Assembly: GCF_030067815.1 (NCBI RefSeq) | Contig: NZ_CP125968.1 | Coordinates: forward strand, 601,501-665,500 | Length of the DNA stretch: 64,000 bases | Origin: Sporosarcina thermotolerans | GTDB lineage: Bacteria; Bacillota; Bacilli; Bacillales_A; Planococcaceae | Reading direction: 5' to 3' | Shown: piece by piece, positions 28,691 to 38,723 of the stretch | Layout of the letters: each line of letters begins with the position of its first letter | Numbering within the stretch: the stretch's first letter is position 1 | Notes under the pieces: model-generated | The model's input: the letters and a program-made list of their open reading frames with translations, nothing else | Database searches by the model: none | What the model was told of the DNA's origin: nothing | Translations under genes and position numbers: made by a program

Positions 28691-29873
28691 GATGAGAAAA
28701 GGTAGATATGGGAAGTTCGGTGGGCAATATGTACCGGAGACATTAATGACAGCGCTTATTGAGTTGGAGGAGGCGTATGAGGAGGCGAAGTCCGATCCTA
28801 CATTCGCAGAGGAACTTGACTATTATTTGCGGGATTTTGTTGGTAGGGAAAACCCTCTCTATTTTGCGGAGCGTTTAAGTGCAAAAATTGGTGGTGCAAA
28901 GATTTTTTTGAAGCGTGAGGATTTGAATCATACAGGTGCGCATAAGATCAATAATTCAATCGGACAGGCATTGCTTGCGATGCGAATGGGCAAGAAGAAA
29001 ATTGTTGCAGAGACAGGGGCGGGGCAGCATGGCGTGGCGACCGCGACGGCTTGCGCTCTATTTGGGCTTGAGTGCGTCGTGTTCATGGGCAAAGAAGATA
29101 TCCGCAGGCAGGAGTTGAATGTGTTCCGGATGGAGTTATTAGGAGCGAATGTCGTGTCGGTCGACAAAGGTTCGGGGACGTTAAAGGACGCTGTCAATGA
29201 AGCGTTGAGGTATTGGGTCGCGAATGTGGAGGATACACATTATATATTAGGGTCTGCCCTCGGTCCGCATCCGTTTCCTATGATCGTAAGGGATTTCCAG
29301 CGGGTGATAGGCGTGGAGACACGGCGGCAGATCGTGGAGAAGGAGGGACGTTTGCCCGACGCGATAGTTGCGTGCATCGGGGGAGGTAGCAATGCAATCG
29401 GCATGTTCCATCCGTTTGTTAAGGATGAAGATGTCGCATTATTTGGCGTCGAAGCAGCAGGAAGTGGCATATCGACAGGGTTGCATGCGGCTGCGATTGC
29501 GGACGGTCGGGAAGGCGTGCTGCATGGTGCGTATATGTATGTGCTCCAAGATGATGACGGTTTTATTCAGGAGGCGCATTCGATATCCGCGGGGCTTGAT
29601 TATCCAGCGGTCGGACCGGAGCATTGCCATTTGCATGATATTGGCAGGGTGAAGTATGAGGCTGTGACGGATGCGGAAGCGCTTGAAGGGCTGAAGCTTT
29701 TATCAAGGACGGAAGGGATCATCCCTGCGCTTGAGAGCGCGCATGCAATTTATTATGCTACGGAACTGGCAAAGGATATGGCGCAGGATGAAATTGTCGT
29801 CGTCTGTCTATCGGGCCGCGGCGACAAAGATATGCAGACTGTACGTGAAGTGCTTGGGGGTGGAGTAGAATGA
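28680..29873 (+). CDS. trpB: Tryptophan synthase beta chain
   Basis: 397 residues, intact. The PLP lysine lies in [16 protein letters not shown], the catalytic glutamate in [14 protein letters not shown], the phosphate loop in [12 protein letters not shown], and LSGRGDKDM closes the active site. It condenses indole and serine to tryptophan and binds TrpA through its N-terminal domain. GGAGGAGAG precedes the ATG at 28680 within the trpF end; the stop overlaps the trpA ATG. Confidence 0.95.
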   Translation: MAIEMRKGRYGKFGGQYVPETLMTALIELEEAYEEAKSDPTFAEELDYYLRDFVGRENPLYFAERLSAKIGGAKIFLKREDLNHTGAHKINNSIGQALLAMRMGKKKIVAETGAGQHGVATATACALFGLECVVFMGKEDIRRQELNVFRMELLGANVVSVDKGSGTLKDAVNEALRYWVANVEDTHYILGSALGPHPFPMIVRDFQRVIGVETRRQIVEKEGRLPDAIVACIGGGSNAIGMFHPFVKDEDVALFGVEAAGSGISTGLHAAAIADGREGVLHGAYMYVLQDDDGFIQEAHSISAGLDYPAVGPEHCHLHDIGRVKYEAVTDAEALEGLKLLSRTEGIIPALESAHAIYYATELAKDMAQDEIVVVCLSGRGDKDMQTVREVLGGGVE

Positions 29874-30662
29874 AGACGGTTGAGAAGCGAATACGTGAAT
29901 GCATGATAGAAGGGAAAAAAGCGTTCATCCCCTATATAATGGCGGGGACGGGGATTGGAGACGTTACAGGATAAGCTACTTTTCCTTGAGGAATGTGGAG
30001 CAACGGCAATTGAAATCGGTATTCCGTTTTCGGATCCTGTCGCGGATGGGGAAGTGATCCAACACGCGGGGGAGCGTGCGCTTTCGAACGGTGTAACGTT
30101 GCGGAAAGTGTTAGATAAGCTTGAGGATATTAAAGGTGAAGTGTCTGTTCCGCTGGTTATCATGACGTATCTGAATCCGATTTTGGCTATAGGCGTCACT
30201 TCATATATTGAAAAATGCCAGGAAATTGGCATTGGTGGGTTGATCATCCCAGATTTGCCACTGGAGGAAAATGGATTGTTGTATGACCAATTGCAAGGGA
30301 CGGATATCGCCTTGATTCCCCTACTATCATTGACGAGTACGCATGAACGGATGGCGGACATTACAGCCAGTGCGGAAGGGTTCGTTTACGCAGTTACAGT
30401 GAACGGGATTACGGGTGTGCAAAATAGTTTCGGGGGTGAACTTGCTGAACATCTTAAGTGTGTGAAGGAAGTCAGCCCGGTGCCTGTCCTTGCCGGGTTC
30501 GGGATTTCGACACCGCAACAGGTAGAAGAGCTTGGAGCACAGGCTGATGGCGTCATTGTCGGCAGTGCGATTGTGGATGCATTTCATCGTAAAGATTTGG
30601 AATCGATTAGTAGATTAATAAAGGCGGGAGATAGAAAATTTAAAATTATTGCCACTTCATGA
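29870..30662 (+). CDS. trpA: Tryptophan synthase alpha chain (two frameshifts)
   Basis: About 264 residues. ATG 29870 overlaps the trpB stop. Two GGGG runs (29944-29947 and 29950-29953) each lack a G; restored, the text reads [20 protein letters not shown], the normal family opening. Catalytic residues are the glutamate in [17 protein letters not shown] and the aspartate within it. [10 protein letters not shown] and [11 protein letters not shown] bind phosphate. It releases indole from indole-3-glycerol phosphate for TrpB. Last gene of the trp operon. Confidence 0.9.
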
Positions 30663-30710
30663 AACTTTTTCAACAATATGCACGTACTTATTACAAAGGG
30701 GATGTGCGGC

Positions 30711-31698
30711 ATGCAGGTGGATATGATTAGACATGAAGTGGAAACCACATATGACAAAGTGAAATCCTTGGCCGGTTGGAGTGTAACCAAAAACGTAGTA
30801 TTAACAATTACTTCGTATTATGTGACAGCTACCGAGGAATTCAATGCTGTCAATTTCAGTCGAGCCATGGCCTCCTTAAAAGAAAGGGCAGGCTGGTTTT
30901 CACCGTTGCGTGGACATTTATTGCCGATGATGGCAGCCTTTATGACACAATCTGCTAACTCCATGGATGAAGAAGCGGACCTTCTATTTGTCAAACAGCG
31001 TGCGTTGAAGCAAGCAGGCTTCCGTAACTCGATTCATTCCTATTTAGCCGCACTTCTCATGAGCGATGATCCTAAAATGTTTGAAGAAGAGGCGGAGCGG
31101 GCAAAGAAGCTGTATGATGCAATGAAAAAACAACATTTCTTTCTGACCTCTGAGGATGATTATGCATATTCCATGCTTCTTGGAAAAAGGGAGAAGATCC
31201 CGAGCTCCATGCACGAGCGATGCGCGTCTATTACGATGCACTGCGTAAAGAAGGTTTCCGGGCTGGTAATGAACTTCAATGGCTATCCCAAGTGATGACG
31301 TATACCGATATAACCTTTCACTCACGTCTTGTCAAAGAGCGGCAGAAGTATTTAAAATGCTTGGGGATGACTTGAAAGTAAAGCCTATCCATTACCCAAT
31401 GATTGGATTCCTTACTGTTTTTGATGTAGGGGATCAAAAAATAAGTGAAGTTATTTCCATAACAAATGAGTTAGAGAGGTCGAAGCAGTTCAAATGGAAT
31501 AGGGAAATGGCCTTATCACTTGCATGCGGCATTATGTTGCATCATTTGACGGAATCCGCAAATCAAGTCGGCGTTAGTATGGCAACGTCTTTTGAGATGG
31601 TTTTACAAGCGCAACAGGCAGTAATGGCGGTAACCGTAGCCGGTAGCCATTTCCTCAGCTACAAGTTCCTCGGATGTATGAATTGGATGAATATGTAA
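30711..31698 (+). CDS. DUF4003-like protein (two frameshifts)
   Basis: About 329 residues after restoring an A at 31184-31188 and another at 31334-31336; the three pieces then join through GKKGEDPELHARAMRVYYDAL and FHSRLVKRAAEVFKML. It resembles the Bacillus DUF4003 proteins of about this length; function unknown. It looks helical and soluble (for example AMASLKERAGWFSPLRGHLL and NSIHSYLAALLMSDDP). AAAGGGG precedes ATG 30711 by nine bases; other start codons just upstream have weaker sites. It follows trpA by about 50 bases and may be cotranscribed with it. Confidence 0.6.
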
Positions 31699-31700
31699 AC

Positions 31701-31754
31701 AAACAGGAGAAAAAGCCGTTAGTTGAATCCGACGGCTTTTTTCTCCTGTTTTTT
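31701..31754 (+). terminator. Terminator ending the trp/DUF4003 unit
   Basis: A very long stem: AAACAGGAGAAAAAGCCGT pairs with ACGGCTTTTTTCTCCTGTTT with one bulged base, then TTTT. Confidence 0.92.
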
Positions 31755-31761
31755 AAAATTT

Positions 31762-31797
31762 ATTTTTCAGGAAATTTATTTCAGGAAAACGCTTACA
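31762..31797 (+). promoter_or_regulatory. Candidate CodY box and cre site upstream of opp
   Basis: ATTTTTCAGGAAATT (31762-31776) matches the CodY consensus AATTTTCWGAAAATT at 13 of 15 positions. GGAAAACGCTTACA (31784-31797) matches the CcpA cre pattern TGWAANCGNTNWCA at all but its first base. Both lie 70-110 bases upstream of the opp promoter, so control of peptide uptake by nutrient status is plausible. Sites found by eye, not tested. Confidence 0.5.
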
Positions 31798-31866
31798 AAT
31801 CAATGTTTGTAATGATTTTGTCATATTAGAAGTAATGCAAGATTATGATATTCTAAAAAAACAGTA

Positions 31867-31895
31867 TTGTCAGGACTTCCGATGTGTAGTATATT
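31867..31895 (+). promoter_or_regulatory. Promoter of the oppDFBCA operon
   Basis: TTGTCA (31867-31872), 17 bases, TATATT (31890-31895), about 75 bases before the oppD start. Confidence 0.65.
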
Positions 31896-31971
31896 GAGTT
31901 CAATAACTTTTCGCAAAATAAGAAAATTGGTTATTTGAAGAAGTGTCAGTGAGTAAGGGGGAAAGTCAGAG

Positions 31972-32996
31972 ATGAAAAAACCGGTCTTAGAAATCAAAGA
32001 TCTACGGACATCATTCAATATTAAAGGTGACTACTACGCAGCTGTGGATGGTGTCACGTTAACAGTCCATGAGAATGAGGTTGTGGCAATCGTTGGAGAA
32101 TCAGGCTGTGGAAAAAGTGCTTTGGCGCTTTCAATCATGGGATTGCATGACCACAAGAACACGAAGCTTGATGGTCAAGTGAATTTTGGTGATGAAAATC
32201 TTTTAACAGTTTCCCGCTCCCGTTTGAATAAAGTGAGGGGAAAGACATAGGGATGATCTTCCAAGACCCGATGACTGCCCTTAACCCACTCGCGACCATC
32301 GGGCGACAAATCGAAGAACCGATGGATTACCATATGAAGTTATCCGCATCGGACAAGAAAAAACGTACATTGGAACTTCTTCGTCGGGTAGGAATTAAAA
32401 ACGAACAACGCGTGTACGAGCAATATCCGCATGAGTTATCGGGTGGGATGAGACAACGTGTCGTCATAGCAATCGCACTTGCATGCGATCCACTTCTTCT
32501 CCTTGCGGATGAGCCTACAACTGCCTTGGACGTAACGATTCAAGCACAGATTTTGGACTTGATGAAAGAATTGCAAAATCAAATGAAGACGGGAATCATC
32601 CTCATCACCCATGACCTTGGCGTTGTTGCCGAGATGGCAGACCGCGTCGTAGTCATGTATGCGGGTGAAGTTGTAGAAGTTGCTGAGGTTAAGGAGTTAT
32701 TTGAGAATCCATTGCATCCATATACGAGATCGCTATTGAATTCAATTCCTTCCAATATGCAAGCAAAACAAAAGTTACATGTCATTGAAGGAATCGTTCC
32801 TTCCATTCAGAACCTTGACCGTGAAGGCTGTCGTTTTGCGCCACGTGTCGATTGGATACCTGAAGAGGATCATGAAAAGAACCCGGAAATGCATGAAGCG
32901 GCACCGAACCACTTTGTCCGTTGCACATGCTACAAAACGTTCTATTTCCCGGAGGACAGAGTAGGAGAGAATGAATATGTCGCTACTAACAGTTAA
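31972..32996 (+). CDS. oppD: Oligopeptide ABC transporter ATPase OppD (one frameshift)
   Basis: About 341 residues. Walker A GESGCGKSA, signature LSGGMRQRVVIAIAL, Walker B LLLADEPTTALDVT, switch histidine ILITHDLGVV, and the C-terminal cysteine-bearing Opp/Dpp extension (EGCRFAPRVDW, FVRCTCYK). A G is missing at 32237-32240, restoring VRGKDIGMIFQDPMTALNP. Pairs with OppF as the ATPase dimer on the cytosolic side of OppBC. AAGGGGGAAA precedes the ATG. First gene of the operon; overlaps oppF. Confidence 0.9.
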
Positions 32997-33904
32997 TGAT
33001 TTAAAAGTTCACTATCCAATTAGAGGCGGTTTTTTCCGTAGAGTCGTAGACCACGTCAGAGCAGTTGATGGTATTAGCTTCGAATTGCAGCCAGGAGAAA
33101 CATATGGCCTTGTCGGAGAATCCGGCTGTGGGAAAACGACTTCAGGTAGAGCAATCATCGGCTTGAATAAATCAACAGGCGGGGAAATGCTGTTTGAAGG
33201 CAAGGACTTAGCCAAAATGGGTAGAGCTGAACGATATAAACATACGAAAGACATCCAAATGATTTTCCAGGATCCATATTCGTCCTTGAATGGACGTAAA
33301 AACGTATTGAATATCATTGCTGAACCTCTTCGTAACTTTGAAAGACTCTCACCAAAAGAAGAGCTTTTAAGAGTACAAGAGTTGGTTGCGCGAGTCGGAT
33401 TAAGCCCTGAGTCAATCTACAAGTTACCCTCACCAATTCTCGGGTGGGCAGCGGCAACGTATCGGAATTGCCCGTGCACTTGCTTTGAATCCTAAATTGA
33501 TTATCGCAGATGAACCTGTTTCGGCGTTAGACGTATCCGTACAGGCGCAAGTATTGAACTTCATGCAGGAAATTCAAGAAGAGTTCAATCTGACGTATCT
33601 TTTCATCTCGCATGACCTTGGAATCATACAACATATGTGTGATCGTATCGGTATCATGTACCGCGGACGTTTCGTTGAAGAAGGAACAGCTGATGAGATT
33701 TACAATAACCCGCAACACGTTTATACAAAACGTTTAATTGCCGCTATTCCGGAGATGAATCCAGAAAAACGTTTTGAGAAGATGCATCTTCGCCAGGCAA
33801 TTAATGAAGAATACCAAACTGGCTACAATAACTATTTTGACAATGATGGACGGATGTTCGATTTGAAGAAGATTTCAGACTCGCACTCCGTTGCCATGCA
33901 GTAA
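32977..33904 (+). CDS. oppF: Oligopeptide ABC transporter ATPase OppF (one frameshift)
   Basis: About 308 residues. Walker [14 protein letters not shown]; an extra T at 33424-33425 destroys the signature region, which restored reads [20 protein letters not shown]; Walker [15 protein letters not shown] and [17 protein letters not shown] follow. ATG 32977 lies seven bases after GGAGAG, inside the end of oppD. The C-terminus carries a longer acidic/aromatic tail than most OppF proteins ([16 protein letters not shown]). Confidence 0.88.
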
Positions 33905-33919
33905 GGGAGGATGATGTAA

Positions 33920-34888
33920 ATGTTAAAATTCATTTTACGTAGAACATTGATCATGATTCCGCAGCTCATCCTCCTAAGCCTCGTCATCTTCATGCTTGCG
34001 AAAGCGATGCCGGGTGATGCGGTAACGGGGGCGTTCATGGGGAATCCTGACGCTACACCTGAACAGATTGAAAAAATCCGTGAAAAGTTTGGCTTGAATG
34101 ATCCATGGTATGTCCAGTACGGACGATGGATCGGAAAAGCGGTAAAAGGGGATTTCGGTCAGTCGTACACCCACCAACAGCCTGTTACGACTCTGATAGC
34201 GGGCCGGGTTGAAAATACTGTGCTACTTTCTTTATTCACCGCAATAATGATCTATTTAGTTGCCATACCGCTTGGTATTATAGCCGGGCGTTGGACTGAT
34301 TCATGGGCAGATAAAATGATTGTCACTTATAACTATGTCGCATTTGCAACACCGCTATTCGTTTTTGCCTTATTAATGCTGTTCATATTCGCCTTCGTAT
34401 TGGGGTGGTTCCCATATGGCGGTAGTGTTGATATACGAGCAGAATCGGGAACTTGGGATTATGTCGTGAGCAGGGCGAAGCACTTATTCCTACCAGTCAT
34501 GTCCGCGGCATTAATTGGTACAGTCGGTACGATTCAATATTTGCGGAACGACATTATCGACCAAAAAAATAAAGATTATGTAAAAACAGCACGTTCCAAA
34601 GGGGTGCCGGAAGGAAGAGTGTACACTCGTCATATTCTGCGGAATTCACTTTTACCAATCGCTGCTTTCCTTGGGTATGAAATTACAGGTTTGATTAGTG
34701 GCTCGGTCTTCATCGAAACCATCTTCAGTTATCAGGGACTCGGACAACTTTTCATTCAATCAATTGGCTTACGTGACTTTACCGTTGTTACAGCGCTTGT
34801 TCTCATATCTGGAACAGCTGTTGTAGTCGGAACAATGCTGTCGGACATCATCCTGAGTATTGTCGATCCACGTATCCGAATTGAATAA
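33920..34888 (+). CDS. oppB: Oligopeptide ABC transporter permease OppB
   Basis: 322 residues, intact, six membrane segments. The N-terminal RRTLIMIPQLILLSLVIFML and AMPGDAV are typical of OppB/DppB, and the EAA loop KDYVKTARSKGVPEGRVYTRH contacts the ATPases. GGGAGGATG precedes the start. Fifteen bases after oppF. Confidence 0.92.
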   Translation: MLKFILRRTLIMIPQLILLSLVIFMLAKAMPGDAVTGAFMGNPDATPEQIEKIREKFGLNDPWYVQYGRWIGKAVKGDFGQSYTHQQPVTTLIAGRVENTVLLSLFTAIMIYLVAIPLGIIAGRWTDSWADKMIVTYNYVAFATPLFVFALLMLFIFAFVLGWFPYGGSVDIRAESGTWDYVVSRAKHLFLPVMSAALIGTVGTIQYLRNDIIDQKNKDYVKTARSKGVPEGRVYTRHILRNSLLPIAAFLGYEITGLISGSVFIETIFSYQGLGQLFIQSIGLRDFTVVTALVLISGTAVVVGTMLSDIILSIVDPRIRIE

Positions 34889-34918
34889 TGGAAAAGGAAG
34901 AAGAGGAGGGGAATACCG

Positions 34919-35833
34919 ATGAAAGATACAGTCACAATAAATGAAAAAGACCTGATTGCAAGAGAGAAGTTGAATAATCCATCGTTTGCAAAGACGATTT
35001 GGAGAGAAATAATACATGATAAGATGGCCATAATCTCATTGATTCTGCTTATTATCGTCTTGGCAACTGCATACTTATCACCGCTTTTTATAGACCAGGT
35101 GGCATTGAAGCGTGTGAACTTCTTGAATACTTGGAAGGCGCCTTCTGCTGCTAACTGGCTTGGTACTGACGACGGTGGTCGTGACGTATTCGGTCAGCTA
35201 ATGATCGGAGCGCGTAACTCATTTACAATCGGTATTGCCGTAACGGTGATTGCAGGAGTTGTCGGCCTTTCATACGGATTGATCTCTGGATTTTACGGAG
35301 GCCACGTAGATAATGTCATGATGCGTTTTCTTGAATTCATGATGGTATTACCAACTACGATGTTCATTATCGTACTTGTAACTATCATTCCAAACTATAA
35401 TGTTGTCTCATTCATTCTAATCCTGAGTATTTTCGGATGGCTCGGAAAGGCAAGGCTTATCCGTTCCCGAGCATTGCAAGAAAGGGAGCTTGACTATATC
35501 AATGCTTCCAAGACGTTAGGAACGCCAAGTTGGAAGATCATGTTTTTTGAAATGTTCCCTAACTTAAGTTCCCTCGTCATCGTTAATATGACACTTACTC
35601 TTGCAGGAAATATCGGGATTGAGACAGGGCTTACTTTCTTAGGTTACGGTTTGCCTGCTGGAACTCCTTCACTTGGAACGCTCGTTGCGTTCGCAAGGAA
35701 TCCTGATATCGTGCAAAATAAGTGGTGGGTATGGTTACCTGCAGCATTACTAATTTTAGTAATGATGCTGTGTATAAATTACGTCGGGCAAGCGGTTAAA
35801 CGCGCGTCAGACGCAAGGCAGAGATTAGCCTAA
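34919..35833 (+). CDS. oppC: Oligopeptide ABC transporter permease OppC
   Basis: 304 residues, intact. A cytosolic N-terminus leads to the first membrane helix (MAIISLILLIIVLATAYLSP), then NWLGTDDGGRDVFGQLM, the hallmark of OppC/DppC proteins, and the EAA loop ELDYINASKTLGTPSWKIM. Works as a heterodimer with OppB. AAGAGGAGGGG precedes the ATG. Confidence 0.92.
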   Translation: MKDTVTINEKDLIAREKLNNPSFAKTIWREIIHDKMAIISLILLIIVLATAYLSPLFIDQVALKRVNFLNTWKAPSAANWLGTDDGGRDVFGQLMIGARNSFTIGIAVTVIAGVVGLSYGLISGFYGGHVDNVMMRFLEFMMVLPTTMFIIVLVTIIPNYNVVSFILILSIFGWLGKARLIRSRALQERELDYINASKTLGTPSWKIMFFEMFPNLSSLVIVNMTLTLAGNIGIETGLTFLGYGLPAGTPSLGTLVAFARNPDIVQNKWWVWLPAALLILVMMLCINYVGQAVKRASDARQRLA

Positions 35834-35854
35834 AAAATAAGGGGAGGGAATACA

Positions 35855-37687
35855 ATGGCAAAGAAGCAATTTATGCTACTTGCAAGTCTATTGCTTGTTC
35901 TCAGCGTGTTTTTAGCTGCATGTACAGGCAAGGACAATGATGCTGGTGAAACTAAAACACCAGACAAAGAAAAACCGAAAGAAGAAGAAAAAGCAGGCGA
36001 AGAAGAAGAGGAAGTTGTAGATCCAAACGCTGGACTTGATTTCCCACTTACTGTCACTAACACAGGAACGCCTATCGATGGCGGAGAGTTGAACTATGCA
36101 TTAGTTTCTGACACTCCATTCGAAGGTACTCTAAGCCCAGTGTTCTATTCAGGTTCACCTGATAGCACTGTAATGAGCTTCTTCAATGAAAGCTTGTTCG
36201 CTATCGACGGTGACTTCTTAATCACTAACGACGGTGCTGCAACATATGAAATCTCTGAAGACTACAAAACTATCACAATCACAATCCGTGATGGCGTAAA
36301 ATGGCATGACGGTGAGCCTGTTAAAGCAAGTGACCTTCTTTACTCTTACCAACTACTTGGTCACCCAGACTACACAGGAACTCGTTACACATTCATGATC
36401 TCTAACGTTGACGGTATGCCTGCATACCATAACGGCGAAACAACTGAAATTTCTGGTATCACAGTTTCTGATGATGACAGAACAATCTCAATTACTTACA
36501 CAGAAGCGACTCCATCACTTTTGTCAGGTATTTGGGGTAGCGCAACACCAAGACACCATGTCGGAGATGTTATGACAGGTGAAGTTACAATTGAAGAACT
36601 TGCAGCATCTGAAAAGATCCGTACAAGCCCTATCGGCTTCGGAGCTTACAAAGTTAAGAAAATTGTTCCAGGTGAATCTGTACTTTACGAGCGCAACGAT
36701 GACTACTGGAGAGGTAAGCCGGCTCTAGATTCAATCGTATTGAAAGTAGTAAGCTCTGCTTCTATTCTTGAAGCACTTAAGAAAGGCGATGTAGATATCG
36801 CATCAATTCCAGTTGACCAATACTTGAATGCTAAAGAAGTCGATAATATCGAGTTGTTAGCAGAAGTTGACCTTGCATACACTTACATCGGTTTCAAACT
36901 TGGTAAGTGGGATGCAGATAAGAAAGAAAGCGTAACAGATCCAAATGCTAAAATGGGTAACAAACTTGTACGTCAAGCAATGTGGTGGGCATTGGATAAC
37001 GAAACAATCGGTAAAGAACTTTACCACGGTCTTCGTTTCCCTGGTACAACTCTAATTGTTCCTGTATTTGCTTCATTCCATGACGCAAGCATCCCAACAC
37101 CATCTTACGACCCTGAAAAGGCGAAAGCACTTCTTGACGAAGCTGGATACGTTGACGTTGACGGAGACGGATTCCGTGAAAACGATAAGGGCGAGAAATT
37201 CGAACTTAATTTCGCTTCCATGTCAGGTGGAGAAACTGCTGAGCCGATTGCACAGTTCTACATTCAAAACTGGGCTGACGTAGGTATTAAAGTACAACTT
37301 CTTGAAGGTCGTCTACATGAGTTCAACTCATTCTACGATCGCGTAGAAGCTGACGATCCAGATATCGACATCTACCAAGGTGCTTGGGGTGTAGGTTCTG
37401 ACCCGAACCCATCCGGTCTATACGGCAGAACTGCTGCATTTAACTATACTCGTTTCACAAGCGAGAAGAACGACGAGCTTCTTGCAGCTATCTCTGGCGA
37501 AAAATCTTTGGATACAGACTACCGTGCTGGTAAGTTCAAAGAATGGCAAGAGCTAATGGTTGATGAAGTTCCAGTTGCACCAACAGTATTCCGTTACTAC
37601 CTAATGGCTGTTAACAAACGTGTTACAAACTACTCTATCGAAACTGGCACAGATCTACGTCTGTGGAAGTGGGGCGTAACTGAATAA
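35855..37687 (+). CDS. oppA: Oligopeptide-binding lipoprotein OppA
   Basis: 610 residues, intact. The signal peptide ends in FLAAC with C23 lipidated, then an acidic, lysine-rich linker (KTPDKEKPKEEEKAGEEEEE). The mature protein is a family 5 solute-binding protein (ITIRDGVKWHDGEPVKASDL; NKLVRQAMWWALDNETIG). Codon choice differs from the neighbours (many CGT, GAA, ATC, AAC and few rare codons), as expected for the most highly expressed gene of the operon. Last gene, GGGGAGGG ribosome binding site, terminator behind. Confidence 0.92.
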   Translation: MAKKQFMLLASLLLVLSVFLAACTGKDNDAGETKTPDKEKPKEEEKAGEEEEEVVDPNAGLDFPLTVTNTGTPIDGGELNYALVSDTPFEGTLSPVFYSGSPDSTVMSFFNESLFAIDGDFLITNDGAATYEISEDYKTITITIRDGVKWHDGEPVKASDLLYSYQLLGHPDYTGTRYTFMISNVDGMPAYHNGETTEISGITVSDDDRTISITYTEATPSLLSGIWGSATPRHHVGDVMTGEVTIEELAASEKIRTSPIGFGAYKVKKIVPGESVLYERNDDYWRGKPALDSIVLKVVSSASILEALKKGDVDIASIPVDQYLNAKEVDNIELLAEVDLAYTYIGFKLGKWDADKKESVTDPNAKMGNKLVRQAMWWALDNETIGKELYHGLRFPGTTLIVPVFASFHDASIPTPSYDPEKAKALLDEAGYVDVDGDGFRENDKGEKFELNFASMSGGETAEPIAQFYIQNWADVGIKVQLLEGRLHEFNSFYDRVEADDPDIDIYQGAWGVGSDPNPSGLYGRTAAFNYTRFTSEKNDELLAAISGEKSLDTDYRAGKFKEWQELMVDEVPVAPTVFRYYLMAVNKRVTNYSIETGTDLRLWKWGVTE

Positions 37688-37723
37688 TAAGTGACTACAA
37701 GGTTTTCCTTGTAATCTACAATC

Positions 37724-37755
37724 ACCGCCATCCGGCTAATCGGATGGCGGTTTTT
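37724..37755 (+). terminator. Terminator of the opp operon
   Basis: ACCGCCATCCG pairs perfectly with CGGATGGCGGT around GCTAAT, followed by TTTT. Confidence 0.92.
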
Positions 37756-37800
37756 GTGCGTTTTTCATTTTATACCCGTTCATTTTATTCCCAAACTATA

Positions 37801-37829
37801 TTGTAATATTCACAAGTATTTGATAGTAT
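37801..37829 (+). promoter_or_regulatory. Promoter of the dpp-ykf operon
   Basis: TTGTAA (37801-37806), 17 bases, TAGTAT (37824-37829), about 60 bases before dppA. Confidence 0.55.
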
Positions 37830-37887
37830 TGAAGTCATCGATTAATCAGTTAATACATTTTTTAACTAATAGAAATGGGGAGAAGTT

Positions 37888-38711
37888 TTGAGAGTTTACG
37901 TTTCCGTAGACATGGAAGGAATTACAGGCTTGCCGGATTATACGTTTGTTGATTCATCTATGCATAATTACGACAGGGCAAGGCGTATTATGACAGAGGA
38001 AGCAAACGCAATCATCCGTGCGGCAATTGACCAGGGGCAGAACAAGTCCTTGTCAACGACAGCCATTCAAAGATGAACAATCTTCTTGTGGAAGAATTGC
38101 ACCCCGATGCAGATTTGATAACCGGCGATTTGAAAGCGTTTTCGATGGTTCAGGCCTTGGACGAGACTTTCGATGGTGCGATTTTCACTGGATATCATGC
38201 GAGGGCTGGGCAACCGGGTGTCATGAGCCACTCAATGACTTTCGGTGTTAGAACGATGTTCATCAATGACGTGGAGATTGGAGAGCTTGGATTAAACGCA
38301 TATGTAGCGGGACATTACGGTGTGCCTGTCATTATGGTAGCGGGCGACGATTGTGCATGCCGCGAAGCTGAAGCATTGATACCCGGTATAGTAACTGCGG
38401 CAGTAAAACAATCTATTTCACGCTCTGCTGTAAAGACCCTCCACCCTAAAAAAGCCCAAGCGTTGTTGGAAGAAAAGACGGCGGAAGCGATTGCGAAGCG
38501 TACTACGATCAAACCCTTAAGCCCTCCTGAACAACCAATATTACGGATTGAATTCACGAACTATGGACAGGCGGAGTGGGCGGCGTTAATGCCAGGTTGT
38601 GAAATTGAACCGGGTACGACAATTGTGAAGTTTGAAGCGAGAGACATTTTAGAAGCGTATCGTGCGATGCTCGTAATGGTCGAATTGGCAATGCAAACAA
38701 AGTTCTGTTAG
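37888..38711 (+). CDS. dppA: D-aminopeptidase DppA, M55 family (one frameshift)
   Basis: About 274 residues, exactly the length of B. subtilis DppA. VSVDMEGITGLPDYTFVDSS carries metal ligands D8 and E10; VNDSHSKMNNLLVEELHPDA, FTGYHARAG and GELGLNAYVAGHYGVPV follow. A G is missing at 38034-38037, restoring DQGAEQVLVNDSHSKMNN. It is a zinc decamer that hydrolyses D-Ala-D-Ala and similar D-peptides from cell-wall turnover. Start is TTG 37888 after GGGGAG. First gene of the operon. Confidence 0.93.
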
Positions 38712-38723
38712 GGGGAATGCCGC

